Assembly: GCF_011386835.1 (NCBI RefSeq)
Contig: NC_088792.1
Span: forward strand, 65,397,787-65,461,786
Reading direction: 5' to 3'
DNA from: Chrysemys picta bellii
Lineage: Eukaryota > Chordata > Testudines > Emydidae
DNA: 64,000 bases
This document shows positions 34,001 through 44,660 of the stretch, piece by piece. The translations under genes were made by a program, and so were the position numbers. A model generated the notes under the pieces. It had not been told where the DNA came from and made no database searches. It was given only the letters and a program-made list of their open reading frames with translations. Each line of letters opens with the position of its first letter. Positions within the stretch are counted from its first letter, which is position 1.

Positions 34001-35119
34001 TAGGGTTACCATATTTCAGCAAGCAAAAAAGAGGACGGGAGGAGCCCCGCCCTAGCCCCGTCCCTGCCCCTCCCACTTCCCGCCCCCCCAGAACCCCCAA
34101 CCCTCCCCCCGTTCCTTGTCCCCTGACTGCCCCCTCCTGGGACCCCTGCCCCTAACTGCCCCCCAGGACTCCACTCCCTATCTAAGCCTTCCTGCCTCTT
34201 GTCCCCTGACTGCCCCAACCCTTATCCACATCCCCACCCCCAGACAGACCCCTGGGACTCCCACGCCCCATCCAACCACTCCCCACCCCCTGACAGCCCC
34301 CCCCCAGAACTCCCAACCCATCTAAACCCCTCTGCTCCCTGTCCCCTGACTGCTCCGATCCCTCTCCGCACTCCTGCCCCCTGACAGCCCCCCCCAGAAC
34401 TCGCAACCCATCTAAACCCCTCTGCTCCCTGTCCCCTGACTGCTCCGATCCCTCTCCCCACTCCTGCCTCCTGACAGCTCCCCCCCAGAACTCCCAGCCC
34501 CCCACCCCCCCGCTCCTTGTCCCCTGACTGCCCCCTCCTGGGACCCCTGCTCCTAACTGCCCTCCAGAACCCCACCCCCTACCTAAGACTCCCTGTTCCT
34601 TGTCCCCTAACTGCCCCCTCCTAAGACCCCCCCCAACTGCCCCCCAGGACCCTACCCCCTACCTGTACCCTGACTGCCCAAAACTTTCTCCACTCCCCCC
34701 AAAAAGCCCCCCCCGTTTCTTGACTGCCCCCTCCAGAACCTCCCTGCCCCTTCTCCTGCCCCCTGGCCCCCTTACCCTGCTGCTCAGAACAGGGTGTTGG
34801 GCTCTGTGCGAGCCGAGCCGGACACGTGGCTGCGCTCCCCAGCACAACCAAACCCGGTCCCTGGCCCTGCACAGTGCTGCTGGACCGGGCTGCAGGGGAG
34901 AGCTGCCGGCTCAGAATGCAGGGCGGATCCGGCTCCTCTACAGCTGCTCCGGAGTCCAGCCCGGGACTTTCCTGCAGCCCTCCCAGCTGCTCGCTCTGCT
35001 CTGTCGGGGGAGGGGGGAAATCCCGGACATTTTGAGTGCTTTACAAATTCCCCCCGGACGCTATTTTTAGAACAAAAAGGAGGACATGTCCGGGTAAATC
35101 CGGACGAATGGTAACCCTA
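34001..35119. mobile_element. hAT-type non-autonomous element (TAGGGTTACC ends), 1.12 kb
   Basis: The left end is TAGGGTTACCATATTTC and the right end ATGGTAACCCTA. A perfect 8-bp duplication TACAGTCC flanks it (33993-34000 and 35120-35127), which fixes the termini of this family and of the copy at 8222. The interior is C-rich with a tandem array: the block 'tgacagc' starts at 34291, 34382 and 34472, a period of about 91 bp. The last 100 bp carry 'ggacatgtccggg', as in the left end of the 8222 copy. No transposase; open frames at 34600-35114 are compositional. Confidence 0.93.
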
Positions 35120-35889
35120 TACAGTCCTGGTTCAGCAACTCTGACCCCAGCAGCCTGTCAGCAAAACTCCAGGCACACTCCGGCTTCCACCAGCCTTGGT
35201 TACCACTTGCAGGGTGACTCAAAACACTCCCAGTCCTGAATTTTCCCAAAAACGTGTGTTCTGCACTGTCTAGCCCTGTCCTGGGCAGTTCAGATATTAA
35301 AGGTCTGTTGCCCCTGTAAAGGGTCAATATCCAACAGTTTGCTATTTTAACTGGAGTTACCAAACAGCTCAGTTTAAACAAAACCCTGGATTACTTTAGA
35401 TTAAAAAGAAAACAAGTTTAACTACAAAGAGAGAAGTTTTAAGTGAGTCCAGGTACAAAGTAGTAAAGTCAGAAAAGTTACAAGAAAAATAAAGATAAAA
35501 TGCTTCCTTAACTTAACAAGCTAGTCTTGGTTCAAGGTAAAATCCTTACCACATGTTCCCAGTAACATTGCTGACCAAATTCTCAGGTCAGGATCACCCC
35601 AAAAATCAAAGGACTGGTTTCTTTGTCTCAGGTTAAAAAGAGAGGTAGAAAGATAGGATGAGAGAGATTGGGGCTATTTTTGCCCCTTACTTTTACAGTC
35701 CAGTCTCCCTTTGAAATGCATTTTTCTGAGGGGCACCCCTAGATAACGTTCATTCAAGCTATGAGGATGGAGACATGGAGTCTCATGGTGAAAGAGGTTC
35801 CATGTTGTTGTTTGCTAAAATGCAGATCGATCTGTTCCTGCCCCACTTTGTTGTCAAATTTCAGAATAGCAGCCGTGTTAGTCTGTATC

Positions 35890-37422
35890 CGCCCCATCAT
35901 CTCAGGCATTGGCACCCTAACATCAGGCTTGTCTGGTTATGTGGGCTCTCTCCTCAGACCCTACGCTACCAGCACTCCCAGCTATCTTCGAGACACCACT
36001 GCCTTCCTGAGGAAACTACAATCCATCAGTGATCTTCCAGAAAACACCATCCTGGCCACTATGGACGTAGAAGCCCTCTACACCAATATTCCACACAAAG
36101 ATGGACTACAAGCTATCAGGAACAGTATCCCCGATAATGTCACAGCTAACCTGGTGGCTGAACTTTGTGACTTTGTCCTCACCCACAACTATTTCACATT
36201 TGGGGACAATATATACCTTCAAGTCAGCGGCACTGCTATGGGTACCCGCATGGCCCCACAGTATGCCAACATTTTTATGGCTGACTTAGAACAACGCTTC
36301 CTTAGCTCTCGTCCCCTAACGCCCCTACTCTACTTGCGCTACATTGATGACATCTTCATGATCTGGACCCATGGAAAAGAAGCCCTTGAGGAATTCCACC
36401 ATGATTTCAATAATTTCCATCCCACCATCAACCTCAGCCTAGATCAATCCACACAAGCGGTCCATTTCCTGGACACTACTGTGCTAATAAGCGATGGTCA
36501 CATAAATACCACCCTATACCGGAAACCTACTGACCACTACACTTACCTACATGCCTCCAGCTTCCATCCAGGACACACCACACGATCCATTGTCTACAGC
36601 CAAGCTCTAAGATATAACCGCATTTGCTCCAATCCCTCAGATAGAGACAAGCACCTACAAGATTTCTATCAAGCATTCTTAAAACTATAATACCCACCTG
36701 CTGAAGTGAAAAAACAGATTGACAGAGCCAGACGAGTACCCAGAAGTCACCTCCTACAAGACAGGCCCAACAAAGAAAATAACAGAACACCACTAGTTGT
36801 CACCATCAGCCCCCAACTAAAACCTCTCCAGCGCATCATCAGAGATCTACAACCTATCCTGAAAGATGATCCTTTACTCTCACAGATCTTGGGAGACAGA
36901 CCTGTCCTCGCTTACAGACAACCCCCCAACCTAAAGCAAATACTCACCAGCAACCACACATCACTGAACAAAAACACTGACCCAGGAACCTATCCTTGTA
37001 ACAAAGCCTGATGCCAACTCTGTCCACATATCTATTCAAGTGACATCATCATAGGACCTAATCACATCAGCCATACCATCAGGGGCTCGTTCACCTGCAC
37101 ATCTACCAATGTGATATATGCCATCATGTGCCAGCAATGCCCCTCTGCCATGTACATTGGCCAAACCGGACAGTCTCTACGCAAAAGAATTAATGGACAC
37201 AAATCTGACATCAGGAATCATAATACTCAAAAACCAGTGGGAGAACACTTTAACCTGTCTGGCCATTCAATGACAGACCTGCGGGTGGCTATCTTACAAC
37301 AGAAAAACTTCAAAAACCGACTCCAACGAGAGACTGCTGAGCTGGAATTGATATGCAAACTAGATACAATCAACTCAGGATTGAATAAGGACTGGGAATG
37401 GCTGAGCCATTACAAACATTGA
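35890..37422 (+). pseudogene. PLE reverse transcriptase plus GIY-YIG endonuclease, two in-frame stops
   Basis: PLE proteins join a telomerase-like reverse transcriptase to a GIY-YIG nuclease that nicks the target (known for the family). Seen here, all in one frame: palm motif A region 'TMDVEALYTNIP' (36058-36093), the 'GTAMGTRMAPQYANIFM' motif B region (36232-36282), the catalytic 'YIDDIF' (36340-36357), and 'LYRKPTDHYTYL' (36517-36552). Then comes a basic linker, and the nuclease with 'VIYAIMCQQC' (37111-37140), 'YIGQTGQSLRKRINGHKSDI' (37153-37212) and a 'GEHFNLSGHS' block. Both catalytic Asp residues of YIDD are kept. TAA at 36688-36690 and TGA at 37009-37011 interrupt it; the second lies in the Cys-rich zone before the nuclease. 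There is no frameshift. The N-terminal domain is missing. Confidence 0.93.
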
Positions 37423-37613
37423 ATCTATCTCCCCTTGTAAGTATTCTCACACTTCTTATCAAACTGTCTATACTGGGCTAGCTTGATTATCACTTCAAAA
37501 AAAAAAATTCTCTTACTTAATTGGCCTCTCAGAGTTGGTAAGACAACTCCCACCTGTTCATGCTCTCTGTATGTGTGTATATATATCTCCTCAATATATG
37601 TTCCACTCTATAT

Positions 37614-37646
37614 GCATCCGAAGAAGTGGGCAGTAGCCCACTTATG
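37614..37646 (+). ncRNA. Hammerhead-like motif, core deleted
   Basis: GCAT and CCGAAGA are followed by stem II 'GTGGGCAGTAGCCCAC', but the GAAAGC that should follow is deleted, and the sequence goes straight to TTATGC. It cannot form the hammerhead core, so the one copy with a near-complete enzyme gene has lost its ribozyme. Confidence 0.65.
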
Positions 37647-37860
37647 CTCTAATAAATTTGTTAGTCTCTAAGGTGCCACAAGTACTCCTGTTCTTTTTGT
37701 TGTCAAAGAACGGCCACTTGGCAGAGGATTGCCATTTCAACTTTGATGGCACCTGGCTGGAGGCATCAGCTTGTCCCTTGTCTTTGAGAAACCGGTTTAC
37801 CCACTCCCCAGACTGTAATTTGAAGTATAGTATGTAGGGCATGGGAGGAGGGGCCACCGG

Positions 37861-40706
37861 CTGACTTGGGGCCCTAGAAAAGGAATGCAGTCTTTCGTCT
37901 CTAGGTAACTCATGTCACTGTAACTAAAACTTGTTACTGTAAAGCAGCTGTTTGGTGGTTGGTATAGTTTTGGTGATTCTAGCTCAGTTACTAGTGAAGA
38001 GGTGTAGATCACCAAATCATCTCGACCATTGACAATAGGGGCCCAATGGAATTTCCACTGGTCATTTGGAGTCTTTCCAACAGGTGTTGGATCAGGCCCT
38101 AAATGACAGTTTCAGCAGCAAAGAGGGCAAAGACTGGATAAGTACGTCTCTGAACTACTTGCTTACCCCTAGCAAATATCCCTCTAGCTCAGAAATAAGG
38201 CACATTATCATGGCAGTATGGAGAAGTTTGCACTGCTGTGACCCATGTTTAACCTCTTCTGTGGATAGCCAGAGGACTTCATTCTCCAGTATGGTCAGTC
38301 GGATGTCTTGTACAGTTACCAAATTCAGTACAAATTTAAAAGAAGAACTGAAAAATTCAACAACCCTTCAAGGTTTCTATTAGAGTTGGGGAAAGAGTGT
38401 TCACTGAGCTGAATAGCTGCCAAATTCTGGTCTTTCCTGGGGTGCAAATCATTCCTGATACCTGAGAATATGTTGGCATTATTTACAGGTATTTATGAGT
38501 AATTTGGATGAATGATTTTCAGCCTCTGTGTGGCTCACAAATTGTTCACTACAATTATTAGCTATTGTACAATTTGTGGTGGATGACTGACCACATGGTT
38601 ATCGTTTCTGTTCCCTGATTGAATGTTTGACACTTTGCGGCAGGAAAGTGATGAATAGTGGATAATTAATAACCCTTCTGGTGTGAATTCTGGCTTCCCA
38701 GATAGTTATATGAATACCAGCAATCATCTGAATATTCACAAATAACAAACAAACCAATCCCATAAATAGCAGCAAATTAAATCCAAGTCATTTATTTGTG
38801 ATTCTATTTGCCTGTCTACTTTGTCATTACACGTCCAGCTCTAGCTTTTACTAAGATTTAGGATTACATTTCCATATTTCAAGTTCAGAAACCACAAAAG
38901 ACAAATTTAGGACATACAGTTAGTTTTGAATAAAAATTGACAAAGCAGTTCTCTTTTATATGGATTCCAATGGAGGCATATTTTAAGACAAACACGCTAC
39001 CAGTAGAATATATATGATATTGATATTAGATGGAAGAGGTCTGAAATCCTAAAGTAAGCAAGCTCAGAGACAGATATTCCAGACTGAGACTTGAATTCAT
39101 GGCTGATCAGGAATATAATAGTTATTGTTATCTTTGCTTTGGGCTCACATACAGTATTAGCCAAGAAGATTGCTACCGTATCTCTCACAAAATATTGGCT
39201 TAAAAATTGAAAAGGCATCTAATGGACCATGAGTTTTGCAAGGTGCTTCTACCTTTTCCATGGCAGAGTTTGAGATTTTTTTTCTGAAGTCTAGTTATCT
39301 CTAAAAACCTAAATTTTAACATCTAGCTCTTCTGAGTTAAGCAGAGGACAATTGTGTTAGGTAACGGCCTTATTGATTGTTCTTAAATTGATTATCAAAT
39401 CCCCTCATAATCATATTTCAGAAGTATGGAGAGGAGTGTTGTCCATTTGTACAGACCTATTTTTAGCAATAGCACTCTTCTTTTTACCTCAAAGATCAGA
39501 AATTAAAATAACTGGAACTGAGATAAGGGAAGAGTGCATTTTGGGCCTGACAGAAGAGAATGTAAGAAAAATTGCTCATGTAGACTGACATACTCTTGAA
39601 CTTGCCAAGAATAGAATTACCATCAATGACCCACAAAGCTTTGAAATCAATTTACAGTGCTTTATTCTGGAGATATGAAAACCTCTTGGCAATCAATTGT
39701 GTAACACTGGCAGGCCAGGTGCCAGCTCATGCCAAGGTCCCCATATCTCAGCTGGGCACTGACAGATACATAGCTGGAATCAATCTGACTCACCTGTGTT
39801 AGTATTGTTAAAATAGGTTTTAGAATTACTGGAAGAGTTTGCACTTAGTGCAGTTGGTTGGTGAAATCTAAGTTCAGATCTCACACCCAATTTGCGGTTT
39901 GTGCCCTGGTTTTTGACAGTCTGAGGTTGGTATTCACATTCTTGAAAACCATGGGGAGTGTCACAAGTTGTCGGAAAAGAAGTCAAATACCAAAGCTCAT
40001 CCTGCCAGTCACCTTCAGTTCCTTTGTCAAGCTTTGCAAGTTTGATTGTAAAAGCAAACAGTAGGGAGGATATCACTACAACCCATAGTGTTCCTCTGGG
40101 ACTTAACATTCTTATATTCCTGTTCTAATGGTCAGGATGTACTGTACTTACTGGTCCCTCATCATCTACTCCCAAAGTTATGAGATGTTGCTCAATGAAA
40201 ACTAGTACACAGGGCTGGGAATTTAATCAATTAGTTCTTAGATTTCCCTTAGGAAGTAGATTCAGTGCTGTTTTTGAGAGCTTTCAGGGAGGACTTTTTA
40301 AAATTCCGCAAAACTTTTTGTCTTTTGTTCTCACAGGTGTCTTAGAATATTAATGAGCAGCAGTATGCTAGGAGAGGGGGTAGTAGTAAAGGAACACAAG
40401 ACAGCATGTGTTTGAATTTAACAATATTCTCACACATATGGAAAGAATTGAACACTCAGTATGTTTTGATCCTCAGGCGAGTTGAGGATCCCTCTCAGAT
40501 GTTCCTCCCATTTAAACTTTGATGTCATTATGGGCCTCCATGGACTAAATGCTGGAAGGGAGTCCAATTAGATTAAAACCACCCCTAAAACAATCAGATA
40601 ATCTCCACAGCCTTCCCAAACCCAGTTGCTCCAGTAAATAAGAAACTGGCTCAAAGACTTGAATCCAGGGAATAAGAGGCTACGTGTCTGTAACTATGTG
40701 GATCAG
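37861..40706. other. Unannotated spacer
   Basis: No gene or clear repeat. Short open frames (38066-38383, 39373-39802, 39780-40109) lack recognisable domains. AT-rich in 38400-39350. Confidence 0.4.
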
Positions 40707-40791
40707 GTTTCAGAGTAGCAGCTGTATTAGTCTGTATCCACAAAAAGAACAGGAGAACTTTGGCACCTTAGAGACTAACAAATTTATTTGA

Positions 40792-40831
40792 GCATAAGCT
40801 TTCGTGGGCTACAGCCCACTTCATCGGATGC
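40792..40831 (-). ncRNA. Hammerhead-like motif in the left arm, one core change
   Basis: Minus strand: GCAT, CCGATGA (U4 changed to C), stem II GTGGGCT…AGCCCAC, GAAA, GCTTATGC. All else matches the right-arm copy. Confidence 0.62.
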
Positions 40832-40978
40832 ATAGAATGGAACATATAGTAAGAAGATATATATATATATATACATACATACAGAGAACATGAAAAGGTG
40901 GAAGTTGCACCTTTTCATGTTCTCTGTATGTGTGTATATATATATATATATATCTTCTTCTTATATGTTCCATTCTAT

Positions 40979-41018
40979 GCATCTGATGAAGTGGGCTGTA
41001 GCCCACGAAAGCTTATGC
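40979..41018 (+). ncRNA. Hammerhead-ribozyme-like motif, core intact (best copy)
   Basis: GCAT (40979-40982) pairs with ATGC (41015-41018) as stem I. CTGATGA is at 40983-40989, stem II GTGGGCT (40991-40997) pairs with AGCCCAC (41000-41006) over a 2-nt loop, and GAAA is at 41007-41010. Helix III is a single A-U pair closing a GC loop; cleavage is expected between 41014 and 41015. The extra A at 40990 between core and stem II is shared with all copies and departs from the textbook fold. Hammerheads in PLE terminal regions are known; activity here is not shown. Confidence 0.68.
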
Positions 41019-41070
41019 TCAAATAAATTTGTTAGTCTCTAAGGTGCCACAAGTACTCCTTCTTATTATA

Positions 41071-43391
41071 TGGATCAGTTAACTCAGTTTATAAAGAGTT
41101 ATCCTCCCTCATGAAAAAAGCAACATATAATAATTTCTCATTCAGTCTCATGCAACAAACATAGGATTGTTCTTCATTGCTGATTGTGTAGAACCATTAA
41201 GGGGACACAAAGTAAACCTGGCTAGTATTTCTCATTAGATCTGAGATTAAAAGTACCATGTCAACAAAATTGGTATAGCAATCACTCTACAGCAATACAC
41301 CATCCAATACTCTTGCCTCTAACAAGATGGAAAGAAGACAGTAGAGCAATTGATCATACTATTGGCCTAGCCTCGTTAGTGTGTAGGGTGGCTTGCTTTT
41401 TGGAAGTCACTATTACAGAATGACTTCCTGATTTTAAATTAATGTCACTTAGCAGAAAGCTTGCTAAAGCTGAACTTTTAAGTTATAAATCTATAATTTT
41501 TAAAGAATACTTTGATATGGAAGCCCTATGCCAATCATATTAGATAAGATCAAATACCTTTGTTTAATATTATTGTGGAAAGTTAAGCAATGACTTTCTG
41601 TGAGATATTTTCCATGACAGCTACAGTATGTAATACTGTAGATGTCAAGAGCTGATGGATGACTGAAATAAGGATGGTTTAGAAGTCTGCTTTTTTTGTG
41701 TGTGCACTGGAGGTATTAATCAGATTGGTCTTATCTCAGAAAACAAGATCCAATTAAATACATCCAACCCGTGGTCCTCCAAATTACGATAGTGACTGCT
41801 TTAAAGTAAGGGAAACTTGGCACAATGACATTAGCCTTGTATCTCTACAACCCGAGATAGTTTATCTGAATTGTATTTTAAGAGAAAAAACTACATTTCA
41901 GAGCATTCCCCTTGTTTAAAGTAAAAGTTACCCATGATGTCTCCTGCCAGCACTGGCCTTCAGTGGAAGGTTTTAGTCTCTGTAGAAGCTGAATATTTAA
42001 TTCTACAGAAGAGCCAGTATCTTGTCCAATGTTGCCAGTGTCCGTAATATAGAGAGGAAGGCAGAGTAGGGATACAAGGCGGGGTTTTCCAAAGGATTCA
42101 GGGCTGGGCTGCTTCTATTTTCATTCATTTCAATAGGAGCACTCTGGCTAAAGCTGAGAGCTTTTGAAAATCCCACTCTAAAGCTCTTTTACCACCCCTT
42201 TCTGATGCTTGAGGTGTTTTAACTTAAAAGGCTGTCTTCTCCTCTCTCTGTCCAATCCTGTCTACTCAGCAATTGAGCCAGTGGGGAAAAAGGAAGTTGG
42301 TTGACCAAATAAAAATATCTCAGTGAGCACTAATAATCGAGATCTTACATGTGTACCCTAGGGTATTAGCATTCCAGCCCCTCTGGGCCATTCCTGCATG
42401 AATTCTTCTCCAAAAGCATTATTCCATTTCCATACATATTAATCCAGATCCTCTGCTGCAGCCGAGGAGCACGTAGTGCGACATAAAAGAGGTGCAAAAG
42501 TGGCTATCAGACAACATTGTGTTTCCACAATCTAGGGCCAGCTTCATGCTGGCCATCCCTACCCCCCAGAGCCGCCTCTAAATTACTGACCGCCACTATG
42601 GCAGTGGAGGATTATTAGGGTGCAGAGAGGCCTTGACCACAACCCCTTCCCTGCCCCTATGTCATGCCCCTATGTCAGCTACAAGGATGAGCTGGAATAA
42701 AAACCACTGGAACATCCTCCTACGAGGGGTAATACTCCTGCGGCTGGTTATTCAAGTTGCTAGGCTGTTTTGCACCAGCAAAGCCTCACAAAGCAGCCTG
42801 AACTCAGTGTGGAACATTGAGCGGAAGGGTGTAGTTCGCCAAATTTGTCAATAATACATTTCTTCTAGTACCATCAAATCGAACTGACCGATGTAAATAA
42901 TTGATCTCCTTTAATGCTCAGTTCAAAGGGGATGATGGGATATTATTGTTACTGTTATTCTGCCTCTGAAGAGGTCATAGTACTATGTCATTAGAAGTAC
43001 ATGAATACTGAAGGTATAAAAAAGAGCCACAGAAAAGCAGCCCAGAAGCAAATGCAATTTCAGTAAGAAAGGGCAATAGCAACGTTTTTCCTTTAGACAA
43101 AATGTTGGTATCATACAGCTGTATAATTTGTATCACTGCATGCCAAGCTACTCTTCATGTTGGAGCCATAAGGAGAAATGATATTTTATCCCTTGCCAAT
43201 ACTTTGCTGCATGAGGGAGTTCTCAAACAGTACTGTTAGACCAAAGAACCAGGTTCGCCCCATAAAGGAACCTACAAAAGATACCATGTTAACTAGGCCA
43301 ACCTGAGTTTAACTGTACATAAATTTTGATAAGTATTATTATCAGAGTCACTTTTAGATGCTTGCCCCAAAAATATAACTAGATTATAAAC
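41071..43391. other. Unannotated spacer
   Basis: No gene seen. A fragment near 42110-42180 ('ttcattcatttcaataggag', 'ttttgaaaatcccact') resembles the ancient dispersed repeats. The open frame at 42633-42854 has no domain. Confidence 0.4.
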
Positions 43392-43618
43392 CAGGGATCG
43401 GCAACCTTTGGCACACAGCCTGCCAGAGTAAGCACCCTGGCGGGCCGGGCCGGTTTGTTTACCAGCCGCATCCGCAGGTTTGGCTGATTGCGGCTCATAC
43501 TGGCCACTGGCCGCGGTTTGCCCCCCAGGCCAATGGGGGCTGCGGGAAGCAGTGTGCGGGCCAAGGGATGTGCTGGCTGCTGCTTCCCGCAGCCCCCATT
43601 GACCTGGAGCGGTCCTGG
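43392..43618. mobile_element. hAT-type MITE, right end missing
   Basis: The left end CAGGGATCGGCAACCTTTGG and the inner blocks 'ggccaatgggggctgcggga' and its complement 'cccgcagcccccattg' match the layout of the 330-bp MITE at 30825. Sequence similarity stops near 43615 and the right terminal repeat is absent, so no target duplication can be seen. Confidence 0.7.
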
Positions 43619-44099
43619 AAGGTCCAAGCTATCGTTAAACCTTGCAAGTTTCAGCTCTAAAACCAGCATCACTGAATTTAATCAACTCAAAACGCATTTA
43701 AACAAAATCTTTACCCTGTGAAATTCCTTGACCCCATCCAGCTGTCTTTTAATCTGAATATAGCAAGTGACCACACTAGATTTGCTGGGTGAACTCCAAG
43801 CAATGGAAGGAAGACAAACGTCTCTTCCAATGCTTTTAGCTCTGCAAGATTCTGTTTAGCCCCCTGCTGATCCTGGTAGAGGTAATAAAGGCTGCGTGTT
43901 AATGAACCTTCTCTTTCCTCTGCTACAGCTCCAAGAGAGTTTCTGAGGAGCAGCCCATGCACCGTGAGGGTCCCTTCTTGCAAAGTTTCACAGGTTCTAT
44001 TCAGTCGCCCCTCCTGCTCAGGCCAGCCTGTGAAATTATTTGAACTGCAGTGTCTTCAGTCTACATTTTTTTCATCAGATCCATATAGTGCAATTGCTC
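43619..44099. other. Unannotated spacer
   Basis: Nothing recognised. Confidence 0.4.
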
Positions 44100-44660
44100 A
44101 ATTGCCCCAGTGTTTGAGATAGAGGCATGGGTAAGAGTGAGCTGACTGAAGCGTAACCCAGATAAATTGGAGGTGATGCAGATCCATCAACGTTTCTAAA
44201 GAGAGAGCTGTTGTTTGCCCCTTGTGATGGAATAGGTATGTCCACCTTCTGCCAGTGAGGATCACACATGGTGCTTCGAGAGCCCCATTTGCTCCCTGAA
44301 TCCCAGACAACATTAGAGGTGAAAATCATGATCCATCTGTGCATCTCCATACTCCATCTGTGTCTGGTTAAATGACTGCGACTGTTTCTCACTAAACCAG
44401 ATCTTTTCACAACTTGTTTGACTTCCAGATTGGATTACTACACTGAGCTGTACATGAGTGTGTCTTTGAAGACGGTTGGGAAGAAATAGCTACTGTCAAA
44501 TTTAGCTACCCACTTACTTAGAAGAGCTAGCCAGAGGGAACATATGTATCACAGCTATCCTATGAAGTCAGCACTAGTTTGTAATATGCGATTAAAAGGG
44601 TTGATTTGATCTATGAAGCTCTATTAGCTTTGGATGCTGGCTACCAAAGAGACTTTTTCT
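44100..44660 (+). pseudogene. L2 LINE reverse transcriptase remnant
   Basis: Conceptual reading gives 'LKRNPDKLEVM' at 44146-44178, matching the L2 signature LKLNPDKTEVM just after the catalytic palm. At 44415-44490 it gives 'CLTSRLDYYTELYMSVSLKT', matching VTSRLDYCNALYxGLPLKT of the L2 thumb. Further on, 44595-44650 gives 'IKRVDLIYEALLALDAGYQ'-like sequence, also in L2 order. Several stops and frame changes separate these. It is an old, dead copy, visible only through these conserved blocks. Endonuclease and palm motifs A to C are not seen. Confidence 0.75.

Larger units (their letters stand above)
35859..37695 (+). mobile_element. Penelope-like retroelement, 1.84 kb, nearly complete coding part
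   Basis: It is flanked by a perfect 12-bp duplication TTTGTTGTCAAA (35847-35858 and 37696-37707). It opens with a 31-bp module reading 'cagccgtgttagtctgtatc' that also starts the copy at 40707, then goes straight into the RT gene. RT, linker and GIY-YIG endonuclease follow in one frame, then a 3' UTR with a TATATA patch, a damaged hammerhead-like motif and the end 'ggtgccacaagtactcctg'. The N-terminal part of the PLE protein is missing, so it is 5'-truncated. It is the best copy in the window and could have been the source family of the tails at 12686, 16725, 27538 and 40707. Confidence 0.93.
33833..37860. repeat. Unclassified host repeat or LTR-like sequence hit by two insertions
   Basis: Three pieces (33833-34000, 35120-35858 and 37696 to about 37860) become one continuous sequence when the hAT at 34001 and the PLE at 35859 are removed with one copy of each target duplication. 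Phrases such as 'ctgtgtcacaacctgccctg' and 'gctactttagattaaaaag'-type A-rich antisense sequence remind me of a turtle LTR in reverse, but I cannot place its right end or any target duplication. Class is uncertain. Confidence 0.35.
40707..41070. mobile_element. Head-to-head palindromic PLE derivative with two ribozyme motifs
   Basis: Two PLE 3' tails face each other around a centre near 40902 (GGTG, 7-nt loop, CACC). The left arm is the complement of the right over about 145 bp: 'ggcaccttagagactaac' at 40762 mirrors 'gttagtctctaaggtgcc' at 41031. At the left it carries the extra 5' module 'gtagcagctgtattagtctg'. The direct repeat TGGATCAG at 40699-40706 and 41071-41078 marks the target duplication, so the palindrome inserted as one unit. 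Facing TATATA runs of unequal length lie inside each arm. No coding sequence. Confidence 0.85.

Noticed and set aside
34182..35114. Open frames of 80-156 codons in C-rich DNA
   Set aside because: Tandem C-rich array inside a hAT; compositional only.
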